Shown here piece by piece: positions 1-6,527 of a stretch of 10,899 nt of DNA. Source of the stretch: Coprothermobacter sp. (lineage in GTDB: Bacteria; Coprothermobacterota; Coprothermobacteria; Coprothermobacterales; Coprothermobacteraceae); the NCBI GenBank assembly GCA_003476705.1, contig DMVM01000142.1, forward strand, positions 1 to 10,899. The letters run 5' to 3'. A program made the translations under genes and the position numbers. The notes below the pieces were generated by a model. The model ran no database searches and had not been told where the DNA came from. It saw only the letters and a program-made list of their open reading frames with translations. The stretch's first letter is position 1. Each line of letters starts with the position of its first letter.

Positions 1-308
1 TAAAGGAAGGCGACAGCATCGATGAGCTCAAAGAAAGAATTTTAAATGCTGTTAAGATACTTGACGACGGTAGCGGCGTACTGGTTTTTGTAGATATGTT
101 TGGTGCCTCCCCCAGTAACGCTGCAGCTTATCTACTAGACGAAAATGTGGAAGTAATTACGGGCGTTAATCTGCCCATGCTACTGGAGATATTAAGCTTT
201 CGAGAAAGCAGCTCTCTTCAAGAGCTTTCAGCTAACGCTATGACTGCAGGCGTTGAATCCATGAAAAATCTCACCCAACTGCTCAGGGCTTCGCTTGAAA
301 ACAGCTAA
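1..308 (+). CDS. PTS mannose-family EIIA component, 5'-truncated by the window edge
   Basis: This is the C-terminal ~101 residues of an EIIA (ManX/AgaF type), the soluble protein that takes phosphate from HPr and passes it to EIIB. The reading frame is open from base 3 to the TAA at 306-308. The visible part has the family signature DMFGASPSN, followed by a VITGVNLPMLLE stretch, both typical of the second half of the mannose-family EIIA fold. The catalytic histidine lies near the N-terminus of this family and is therefore outside the window. An internal ATG at 96 sits inside the conserved core strand, so it is not the real start. The gene is 25 bases upstream of an EIIB and clearly belongs to the same PTS operon. 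Family assignment is confident; sugar specificity cannot be read from this piece. Confidence 0.9.
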   Translation, partial: KEGDSIDELKERILNAVKILDDGSGVLVFVDMFGASPSNAAAYLLDENVEVITGVNLPMLLEILSFRESSSLQELSANAMTAGVESMKNLTQLLRASLENS

Positions 309-333
309 AATTCGCTCAAGGAGGTTGGTATAA

Positions 334-828
334 GTGAAACTATATCTTCACATTGACAACAGACTCATACACGGTCAGGTAACAGTTACGTGGTGTTCTT
401 TCTACGGAGCGAATATGATCGCAGTAGTAAACGACAAAGTTGCCGTTGATCCCATACAAAAGACCATGCTACCCCAGGCTGCCAGGGGTCTTCCTACCAA
501 GGTGTTGGGAGTAAAAGAAGCCATAGATTATTTGAAAACACTAGAAAATCAGCCTGGTGCAGCGCTAGTCATTGCCAAAACACCTCAAGATGCCTTAGGA
601 CTTCTAGACGGTGGATTGAAGTTTGAATCAGTGAACGTGGGAAATCAGGCGCCTGTTCCAGGCACAAAGCCTGTAATGGTATTCCCGTGGATAGCAGCAA
701 CGCCAGAAGATGCCCAAGCCTACCAAAAGATTGCGGCCTATGGCTATCGTATCACTCCCAAAAGGACACCTGCAGACAGAGACATTGATCTTGTGGAAGA
801 GTTAAAAAAGAAGAAGCTGCTGGCCTAG
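334..828 (+). CDS. PTS mannose-family EIIB component (first copy)
   Basis: This 164-residue cytosolic EIIB accepts phosphate from EIIA on a histidine and transfers it to the sugar bound by the EIIC/EIID membrane unit. The N-terminus carries the family motif HIDNRLIHGQV, and His13 in LIHGQ is the expected phosphorylation site. Length matches the usual ~160 residues of PF03830 proteins. The start is GTG at 334, supported by AAGGAGG at 318-324, nine bases upstream. The gene lies between EIIA and the fused EIIC-EIID gene, so it is the cognate EIIB of this permease. A second EIIB lies further downstream. Its TAG stop lies in the loop of a hairpin that precedes the next gene. Substrate is inferred from the downstream NanE/NagA/NagB-II enzymes to be an N-acetylhexosamine. 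Confidence 0.95.
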   Translation: MKLYLHIDNRLIHGQVTVTWCSFYGANMIAVVNDKVAVDPIQKTMLPQAARGLPTKVLGVKEAIDYLKTLENQPGAALVIAKTPQDALGLLDGGLKFESVNVGNQAPVPGTKPVMVFPWIAATPEDAQAYQKIAAYGYRITPKRTPADRDIDLVEELKKKKLLA

Positions 829-837
829 TGCCGGCAG
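817..837 (+). promoter_or_regulatory. Hairpin at the EIIB/EIIC-IID junction, just upstream of the RBS
   Basis: The arms CTGCTGGC (817-824) and GCCGGCAG (830-837) form an 8-bp stem with one G-U wobble and a 5-base loop. The loop contains the EIIB stop codon TAG (826-828). The stem ends two bases before the Shine-Dalgarno AAAGGAG at 840-846 of the next gene. There is no T-tract, so it is not an intrinsic terminator. It may tune translation of the membrane component or stabilise processed mRNA; that role is inference. Confidence 0.5.
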
Positions 838-853
838 AGAAAGGAGACTACAC

Positions 854-2464
854 GTGAGCATTTGGCAGGCATTGCTTATTGCATTGATTGGCTACATGTC
901 GTCTATTTATTCTCCTTGGCTTTATGGTGGATTAGCGGGTTGGTATACAACTGGTCGTCCATTCGTGGCAGGTATGATCATAGGCTTGATTCTGGGCGAT
1001 ATTAAAACAGGTATCATGATGGGTGCAGCGGTTCAAGCTTTATACATTGGATTAGTAACGCCCGGCGGAGCCATGCCAGCCGATGTTAACTTTGCAGCTT
1101 ACATCGGTATACCACTTGCCATGATAGCAGGACTTCCAAGCTCCCAAGCTGTTGCATTGTCCGTTCCCCTGAGCTTCTTCGGCGTCGCCATGGTTTATCT
1201 AGTAGTTACAGTAAACAGCCTATTTGTCCACTGGCAAGACAGGTTAATCGAAGAAGGAAAACTTAAGGCAGCAATTAACGTTCCTGTATATGGGCAGATT
1301 ACAAACTTCATCGTCCGCTTCTTCCCAATATTCCTTATTAACTATTTTGGAGCCCCATACATAAGCCAGCTTTCTAATCTTATACCGCCTATTGTTCAAA
1401 CAATGTTAGTCACTTTTGGTTCAATACTCCCTGCAGTTGGTTTCGGCTTACTATTGTCTTTTATCGTCAAAGAAGACTTTGAGCTTCTCTACTTCCTCGT
1501 AGGATTCGCACTTGTTGCAGTATGGAAAACGTCCATTGTCCCTGTTCTATTAATAGGGGTTTTCTTAGCTTATCTCGACATAAGATACAAGAGAGCAGAA
1601 AGGTCAGTGGCCATGGTTACTGAGCAACCAACTACTGAAGGGGTTACTAAAGAAGGGTTATTGCTTAGTGGGCGTGACGTCAGAAAGGCTTACTTCTCCT
1701 GGATGTTCTGGAACCTTTCGGTGCAAAACATGGAACGCATGCAAGCCCCAGCAATCGTGAGAATGTTAGGCACAGTCATGGATAAACTGTACAACACAGT
1801 AGAAGAGAAAAAAGCCCTTCTTGCTAGGCACACACCTTTCTTTAATACAGAACCGAACATAGGCTGTATAGTCCCTGGTGTAATTCTCGGAATGGAAGAA
1901 GAAAAAGCCAGGGGAGCTGATATAAGCGATGAGATTATAATCAACACAAGAACTGCACTGATGGGCCCTCTTGCAGGAATAGGTGATTCACTGTTGCCAG
2001 GAACTTACATCCCAATCTTGCTAAGTATTGGTCTTGGTTTATCGAAAGATGGAAGTATCGTTGGACCTTTGTTCTACATTGTGGTCTTCCTCGGCACAAT
2101 GATTCCACTCACAATGTGGCTCTTCAACATGGGTTATAGGTCCGGAATAAACGCTGTAGAAGCCATTTTAGCTTCTGGTTTAAAAGACTTAATATCGGAC
2201 GCGGCGGCAATCGTGGGAGGAACTGTAGTTGGAGGTATTTCGGCAACATATGTAGCTGCCAATTTGGGTTGGGAGTTTAAGTCGGGAGAAATGGTCATAT
2301 CACTACAAAACATCCTTGATGGTATTTTCCCGTCACTTGTACCTCTTCTTTTAACACTACTGGCATACTATCTCATCGCTAAGAGAAAATCGACCATAGG
2401 ACGTACGTTCTTTGTCTTCTTTGTGATTGCTGTTGTAGGCGTACTGGTTAGGTTTTTCGTTTAG
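854..2464 (+). CDS. PTS mannose-family EIIC-EIID fusion permease
   Basis: This 536-residue integral membrane protein joins the two usually separate membrane subunits of a mannose-family PTS. Residues ~1-245 match EIIC: hydrophobic helices, the N-terminal SPWLYGGLAGW region and the GLVTPGGAMPADVN segment. A hydrophilic linker of about 25 residues (~248-272) follows. Residues ~273-536 match EIID: YFSWMFWNLSVQNMERMQ, the TPFFNTEPN segment, the hallmark GPLAGIGDSLLPGT (~371-384), and C-terminal hydrophobic helices. EIIC and EIID are each normally ~260-280 residues, so the total fits a clean end-to-end fusion with nothing missing. The start is GTG at 854 with AAAGGAG at 840-846. The product would transport the sugar across the cytoplasmic membrane while EIIB phosphorylates it. 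No stop codon or frame change interrupts the linker. Confidence 0.95.
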   Translation: MSIWQALLIALIGYMSSIYSPWLYGGLAGWYTTGRPFVAGMIIGLILGDIKTGIMMGAAVQALYIGLVTPGGAMPADVNFAAYIGIPLAMIAGLPSSQAVALSVPLSFFGVAMVYLVVTVNSLFVHWQDRLIEEGKLKAAINVPVYGQITNFIVRFFPIFLINYFGAPYISQLSNLIPPIVQTMLVTFGSILPAVGFGLLLSFIVKEDFELLYFLVGFALVAVWKTSIVPVLLIGVFLAYLDIRYKRAERSVAMVTEQPTTEGVTKEGLLLSGRDVRKAYFSWMFWNLSVQNMERMQAPAIVRMLGTVMDKLYNTVEEKKALLARHTPFFNTEPNIGCIVPGVILGMEEEKARGADISDEIIINTRTALMGPLAGIGDSLLPGTYIPILLSIGLGLSKDGSIVGPLFYIVVFLGTMIPLTMWLFNMGYRSGINAVEAILASGLKDLISDAAAIVGGTVVGGISATYVAANLGWEFKSGEMVISLQNILDGIFPSLVPLLLTLLAYYLIAKRKSTIGRTFFVFFVIAVVGVLVRFFV

Positions 2465-2493
2465 CAATAACAATATAATAATTAGCTAAGCGA

Positions 2494-2521
2494 TGCCAGA
2501 GCCTCATAAGAGGCTCTGGCA
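2494..2521 (+). promoter_or_regulatory. Strong 12-bp hairpin between the PTS permease gene and nanE
   Basis: A perfect 12-bp inverted repeat (TGCCAGAGCCTC / GAGGCTCTGGCA) flanks a 4-base loop ATAA. It is the most stable structure in the window and sits in the largest intergenic gap (2465-2537). Only three T's follow, then the nanE Shine-Dalgarno AGGAGG at 2527-2532, so it is not a classical efficient terminator. It may partly attenuate transcription, protect the mRNA end after processing, or separate expression of the permease from the catabolic genes. The structure is seen; the role is inferred. Confidence 0.7.
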
Positions 2522-2537
2522 ATTTCAGGAGGTGAAA

Positions 2538-3260
2538 ATGGAAGACACCATCGAAAAACTCAAAGGTGAACTAATTGTTTCCTGCCAAGCATATGAAGAT
2601 AGTCCCCTATATGGTGCTGATATTATGGCACGAATGGCTAAAGCAGCAGAAATTGGTGGTGCAGCAGGTATCAGAGCCTGCTGGCCAAATGACATTCTTG
2701 CAATAAAGAAAGTTACCAACCTGCCCATCGTCGGGATAAACAAAGTCATCACAGCACACACGGATCCTTCATCTGATGTCATAATCACGCCCGATTTCGA
2801 CGCGGCAGCTGCCATTTGCGATACAGGCGTTGAAATATTGGGCCTCGATTGCACACCACGTAACAGAACTTACCAAGATATAGCCGCTCTCATATCGCAG
2901 ATTAAGGAAACTTATCCTCAGACCTTAATCATGGCAGACATAAGTACTCTGGAAGAAGGTGTACAAGCTGCAAGAAATGGTGCAGATATCGTGTCCACAA
3001 CGTTGGCTGGCTACACACCATACAGTACTCAGCAAGAAGGACCTGATCTCGAGCTTGTAAAACAGTTGGCAGAAGCCATAGACAAACCAATAAATGCTGA
3101 GGGGAGGTACTGGACTCCAGAGGAAGTATTAGCAGCATTCGATAGAGGCGCGTGGTGTGTCACAGTTGGCTCAGCTATTACTAGACCTGAACTCATAACG
3201 GGAAGATTCACCAAAACCATTGAACAGTACTGGAAAAATAAACAAACGCTCGGAAAATAA
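2538..3260 (+). CDS. nanE: N-acylglucosamine-6-phosphate 2-epimerase (ManNAc-6-P epimerase)
   Basis: NanE converts N-acetylmannosamine-6-phosphate to N-acetylglucosamine-6-phosphate in the cytosol. The 240-residue protein shows the family's TIM-barrel landmarks in order: LKGELIVSCQA near the N-terminus, GGAAGIRA with Arg46, PIVGINK with Lys69 (expected catalytic lysine), MADISTLEEG (~132-141), the STTLAGYTPYS segment (~153-163), and NAEGR with Glu188, then VGSAITRPELITGRF at the C-terminus. The ATG at 2538 is chosen because AGGAGG lies at 2527-2532. An in-frame ATG at 2493 would add 15 residues but lies at the foot of a hairpin and lacks a ribosome binding site. The usual RAN(G/S) after the active-site arginine reads RACW here. 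With no nanA or nanK nearby, its substrate probably comes directly from the PTS. Confidence 0.95.
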   Translation: MEDTIEKLKGELIVSCQAYEDSPLYGADIMARMAKAAEIGGAAGIRACWPNDILAIKKVTNLPIVGINKVITAHTDPSSDVIITPDFDAAAAICDTGVEILGLDCTPRNRTYQDIAALISQIKETYPQTLIMADISTLEEGVQAARNGADIVSTTLAGYTPYSTQQEGPDLELVKQLAEAIDKPINAEGRYWTPEEVLAAFDRGAWCVTVGSAITRPELITGRFTKTIEQYWKNKQTLGK

Positions 3261-3272
3261 GGAGGTAAATGC

Positions 3273-3773
3273 ATGAGTGTTAGTTTAGTAAGATGTGACG
3301 ACAGGCTCATCCATGGCCAAGTAATAGTGCGTGTCCTCAAGACTTATTCCATCAACAAGATCTTGTTAATTGATGACGAAACAGCAAAAAATCCTACTAT
3401 GGCCAGTATTTACAGATTGTCAGTGCCGTCAGGTGTAAAATTGGTAGTTTTTTCTCTAGATGGTGCGTACGACGCCGTGGAGGAAGCACTAAGAGATAAC
3501 ACAAACACGCTAATATTGTTAAAAAACCCTCAAATAGCTGCAGAACTCTTCAAACGCCATCCAGAACTGCCCAAAGAATTTAACATAGGGCCGATGAGTA
3601 ATCGGAAAAACAGTAAGAAAGCAACTCTGTACGCTTACCTGATAGAAAACGAAATTGAAGCAATCGAAGAACTCTCCAATATGGGAGTAAAAGTTTATTT
3701 CCGTCAAGTAGCAGAACAGGATGAAATTTCCTGGGAGAAACTTAGAAATTCTCTAATAGGAGGTAAAAAATGA
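3273..3773 (+). CDS. PTS mannose-family EIIB component (second copy)
   Basis: This is a second, divergent EIIB of 166 residues. The N-terminus reads LVRCDDRLIHGQV, with His14 as the expected phosphorylation site, and the rest keeps the family pattern (DDETAKNPTM, a GVKLVVF strand, a FNIGPMSNRKNSKK segment in the position where relatives have NxGG). It is not a recent duplicate of the EIIB at 334: the two share the active-site region but differ widely elsewhere. The start ATG at 3273 has AAGGAGG at 3259-3265, which overlaps the nanE stop. The 3' end overlaps the next start by ATGA (3770-3773). No second EIIC or EIID is present in the window, so it either shares the fused permease, widens its substrate range, or has a regulatory phosphorylation role. 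These options are inference. Confidence 0.92.
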   Translation: MSVSLVRCDDRLIHGQVIVRVLKTYSINKILLIDDETAKNPTMASIYRLSVPSGVKLVVFSLDGAYDAVEEALRDNTNTLILLKNPQIAAELFKRHPELPKEFNIGPMSNRKNSKKATLYAYLIENEIEAIEELSNMGVKVYFRQVAEQDEISWEKLRNSLIGGKK

Positions 3774-4480
3774 AATACTTTCAAGTGATTAAAGACTTGA
3801 TTCCTTTGTTGGAAAGAGAAGAGCAGCACATGAAACAAGCTGGCCACTTAATGGCACAGAGTATCATGAATGGTGGTATTATACAGGCTTTTGGAAGCGG
3901 CCATTCCTATGCTGCTTCCATAGAAATTGCTGGAAGAGCTGGTGGCTTGCTGCCAGCAAAAGCTGTCATGGAAGAAACCTTTGGGCGCTACGAAACCATT
4001 GAGGGTGTAGGAACAAAGTTCATAGAAAGTTGGGACCTAAGAGAGAATGATTGCGTAGTCTTGATATCTAATTCAGGAAGAAATCCTTTTGTTATAGAAA
4101 TGGCATCCTTTGTAAAATCCAAGAATGTACCTTTAATCGCTGTGACTGCCCTAGAAGTAAGTAAAAACAGCACATCCAGGCACTCTAGTGGCAAAAGGCT
4201 ATTCGAACTTGCAGACGTTGTGCTGGATAACCATAGCGTACCTGGAGATGCTGCAGTGGAAATAGAAGGACTTTACACAAAAGTGGGGGGTACATCCTCC
4301 ATTGCTGCAGATTTACTTTTGAATCAAACAGTTGTTTTTGCCATCGAGGAAATGCTTGCAAATAACTTTGAGCCACCAGTACTCATGAGTGCAAACATTG
4401 ACGGTGGCCCCGAGTTCAACGATAAATTGAAAGAAAAATACAGAGACTTATACGGATACCGCACTTGGATCAATAAGTAA
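3770..4480 (+). CDS. SIS-domain sugar-phosphate binding protein, UPF0309 type
   Basis: This 236-residue cytosolic protein has a single SIS (sugar isomerase) domain. An N-terminal helical region (1-34) is followed by the phosphosugar-binding loop FGSGHSY (41-47), EIAGRAGG (52-59), and a second loop LISNSGRNP (98-106), then a C-terminal EIEGLYTKVGGTSSIA region. The overall pattern is that of the UPF0309 group, related to the MurQ etherase/isomerase family; no member is known to me with a firmly assigned reaction. It starts at an ATG overlapping the preceding stop (ATGA), with AGGAGG at 3758-3763, so translation is probably coupled to EIIB. Between a PTS EIIB and nagA, a role on a phosphorylated amino sugar (isomerase, or cleavage of an ether or amine substituent) is plausible but unproven. 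It is distinct from the double-SIS deaminase at 7858. Confidence 0.85.
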   Translation: MKYFQVIKDLIPLLEREEQHMKQAGHLMAQSIMNGGIIQAFGSGHSYAASIEIAGRAGGLLPAKAVMEETFGRYETIEGVGTKFIESWDLRENDCVVLISNSGRNPFVIEMASFVKSKNVPLIAVTALEVSKNSTSRHSSGKRLFELADVVLDNHSVPGDAAVEIEGLYTKVGGTSSIAADLLLNQTVVFAIEEMLANNFEPPVLMSANIDGGPEFNDKLKEKYRDLYGYRTWINK

Positions 4481-4493
4481 AACGTGAGTTTTA
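4478..4493 (+). promoter_or_regulatory. Small hairpin with GTGA tetraloop before the nagA RBS
   Basis: TAAAAC (4478-4483) and GTTTTA (4488-4493) form a 6-bp stem closed by GTGA, which fits the stable GNRA tetraloop class in RNA. The stem includes the stop codon TAA of the SIS gene (4478-4480) and abuts the nagA Shine-Dalgarno AGGAGG (4493-4498). The stem is mostly A-U, so it is weak on its own. It resembles in placement the hairpins at 817, 2494 and 7815. Confidence 0.3.
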
Positions 4494-4507
4494 GGAGGCA
4501 CGCCATA

Positions 4508-5671
4508 ATGACCATTCAAATTAAAAGTAATCACTATGTGATAAAGGCAGACCGTTTTTATGCACCAGAACCCATTGACGGCACTGTCTACATTGAAGTG
4601 AACAATTCACGCATCGAGCAAGTTTCATTTGAACCACCCGAAAGAGGGATTGAGCTGGTAGATTTAACCGATTACGTAGTAGGGCCCGGTTTTGTCGATG
4701 TCCACATTCATGGATTCGCAGGCCATGACACCATGGAAGGCACATTAGAGGCCATAGGCAGTATGGCAGAAAAGCTTGCTTCTACAGGTACCACAGCATT
4801 TCTTCCTACTACCACAGGTGCACCTGTTGAAACATTAAAGCCCATAATGCAGCTTTCTAACAGCTTTACCCAGGTAAAAGGGGCGAAACCGCTTGGACTT
4901 CATCTGGAAGGGCCATTCATTAGTAAGAAAGTCCCCGGTGCCATGGATCCAAACCTCTTTAGGCAAGCGAACAAAGGCGATATCATGGAACTTCTTAGCG
5001 AAGGCAAGGCTCTCATGGTTACCATGGCTCCTGAAATTGAAGGACATCTGGACATGATAGAACTCTTCGCTGGGTATGGCGTTAGTGTTTCTTTGGGCCA
5101 CACGTCCACAGACTACGAAACAGCTGCCAAAGCCTATGCAAAAGGAGCAACCTCCATAACACACTATTTCAACGCCATGAGCCCATTTCAGCACAGGCAG
5201 CCAGGTCTTATAGGCGCGGGTTTACTTTACCCATTCTATTTGCAGTTCATCGCAGATGGAGTTCACACGCACATTGCCACCATGAAAATCATGTGCAAGT
5301 ACGTCAAAGATCGGCTGGTACTCATCACTGACGCCACCATGGCAGCAGGTTTAGGGAAGCCAGGCAAGTACACTCTGGGGAATAGGACAATAATCGTTGA
5401 CGAAACCTCTGCCAGGTTAGAAAATGGAACACTAGCCGGTTCAGTACTTGCCATGGATAAGGGCTTTAGAAATCTCATCAACATCGGTGGACTTTCTCTG
5501 TCAGAGGCTTTCACATGTGCATCGCTATTGCCTGCAAAGTCCATAGGCCTGAAGGATCGTGGAACCATAAAGAAAGGATCCATGGCTGACATGGTAATTT
5601 TGAATAAAGAAACGCTACAGGTGGAAGCCACCATAGGAGAGGGAAATCTCATCTATGCAAGAGCAGATTAG
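4508..5671 (+). CDS. nagA: N-acetylglucosamine-6-phosphate deacetylase
   Basis: NagA hydrolyses GlcNAc-6-P to glucosamine-6-P and acetate. The 387-residue protein has the amidohydrolase-superfamily metal site and substrate motifs in order: DVHIHG (His66, His68), LHLEGPF (Glu134), SLGHT (His198), THYFNAM (His219), ADGVHTH (His253 region) and LITDAT (catalytic Asp275). The HxH pair is present, unlike enterobacterial NagA, which suggests a two-metal or Firmicutes/Thermotoga-like form. The start is ATG at 4508, with AGGAGG at 4493-4498; a GTG at 4484 would add eight residues, has no RBS and lies in a hairpin loop. The 3' end overlaps the HAD gene by 17 bases. It links NanE (makes its substrate) with the NagB-II type deaminase downstream (uses its product). 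Confidence 0.96.
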   Translation: MTIQIKSNHYVIKADRFYAPEPIDGTVYIEVNNSRIEQVSFEPPERGIELVDLTDYVVGPGFVDVHIHGFAGHDTMEGTLEAIGSMAEKLASTGTTAFLPTTTGAPVETLKPIMQLSNSFTQVKGAKPLGLHLEGPFISKKVPGAMDPNLFRQANKGDIMELLSEGKALMVTMAPEIEGHLDMIELFAGYGVSVSLGHTSTDYETAAKAYAKGATSITHYFNAMSPFQHRQPGLIGAGLLYPFYLQFIADGVHTHIATMKIMCKYVKDRLVLITDATMAAGLGKPGKYTLGNRTIIVDETSARLENGTLAGSVLAMDKGFRNLINIGGLSLSEAFTCASLLPAKSIGLKDRGTIKKGSMADMVILNKETLQVEATIGEGNLIYARAD

Positions 5672-6527
5672 CAGCGATAAGATCATAGAGGACATTAGAG
5701 ATAGGCTCAGGGATGTCAAGAAACTTATCGTTACAGACTTGGATGGTACCTTGCTAAACAATGACTCTGAGCTACCTCAGGAGTACGTAGAAGAAATAAA
5801 GGGCTTGCTAAGTCCAGAAGTGAAGTTAACAATCGCTTCTGGACGAGGCTACCCCTCGGTGAAAAACTTCGCATATAGCTTCCCCATAGATGTACCAGTC
5901 ATATGCGAAGCTGGAGCAGTTGTTGTTGACCCGGTTACGGAGGAAATCATTTATCAGCAGTTTATCAAGGAAGATGTGGTAAAAGCTATCATAGACCATT
6001 TGGTAAGAAGGAAATATCGATGTAACCTTTACTTATATCGGGGTAACAGCATGATTTGCTACAAAAGACCAGAAGTACCTGTGTTTACAGAAAAAGAGCC
6101 CGCTCCAGTGGTAAACACTGATCTTTCTGACATATCACCTGAAGCTTTAGTCGGTGTAAGAAAAGTATCCATCATACTTGACGAAGAGTATCTAAACCAA
6201 TTAAAAGAAGAGCTCAGAGAACTTCTCGGCGACAAGATCGATGTTATGCGAGCAGATGACGGCTGTTTGGACATAATGGCAACTGGCGTCACAAAGGGCA
6301 GTGCTTTACAGCACATGTTGCAAATTTGCGGCATCGATCCTGAACATGTCATGGCCATTGGAGACAATGAAAGTGATGCCACCATGTTCGACGTGGTCAA
6401 ATTCTCGGTGGCCGTGGCTAATGCCGACGATTTTACGAAAAGTAAGGCTTCTTTTGTTACAAGTTCCAATGAAGATAAAGGAGTCTTGCTAGCCATAAAA
6501 CACTTCTTGGAGGCAGGGAATGGTTAA
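5655..6527 (+). CDS. Cof-type HAD-IIB family phosphatase
   Basis: A 290-residue cytosolic HAD-superfamily hydrolase with a type IIB cap, as in Cof/YidA-like sugar-phosphate phosphatases. All four HAD motifs are present: TDLDGTL (nucleophile Asp28, acid/base Asp30), TIASGRG (Ser62), VTKGSAL (Lys214) and GDNESD (Asp237, Asp241). The cap domain lies between about residues 85 and 200. About 20 mostly charged residues precede the core; relatives usually start close to motif I. The ATG at 5655 lies inside the end of nagA and is preceded by GGAGAGGG at 5636-5643, and the 3' end overlaps the next gene by 8 bases. In this context it could dephosphorylate a hexosamine-phosphate that accumulates or a dead-end PTS product; the exact substrate cannot be read from sequence. 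Confidence 0.9.
   Translation: MQEQISSDKIIEDIRDRLRDVKKLIVTDLDGTLLNNDSELPQEYVEEIKGLLSPEVKLTIASGRGYPSVKNFAYSFPIDVPVICEAGAVVVDPVTEEIIYQQFIKEDVVKAIIDHLVRRKYRCNLYLYRGNSMICYKRPEVPVFTEKEPAPVVNTDLSDISPEALVGVRKVSIILDEEYLNQLKEELRELLGDKIDVMRADDGCLDIMATGVTKGSALQHMLQICGIDPEHVMAIGDNESDATMFDVVKFSVAVANADDFTKSKASFVTSSNEDKGVLLAIKHFLEAGNG

Noticed and set aside
2474..2479. TATAAT as a -10 promoter box for nanE
   Set aside because: The hexamer is perfect but no TTGACA-like -35 sequence lies 15-19 bases upstream (the stretch reads GGTTTT-like), and the region is A/T-rich, so chance is likely.
2494..2525. Intrinsic rho-independent terminator after the PTS genes
   Set aside because: The stem is strong but only three T's follow before the next Shine-Dalgarno, so it lacks the U-tract needed for efficient termination.
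4484..4507. GTG at 4484 as the nagA start
   Set aside because: It has no upstream Shine-Dalgarno, while ATG 4508 has AGGAGG at a suitable distance; the GTG sits in the loop of a small hairpin.
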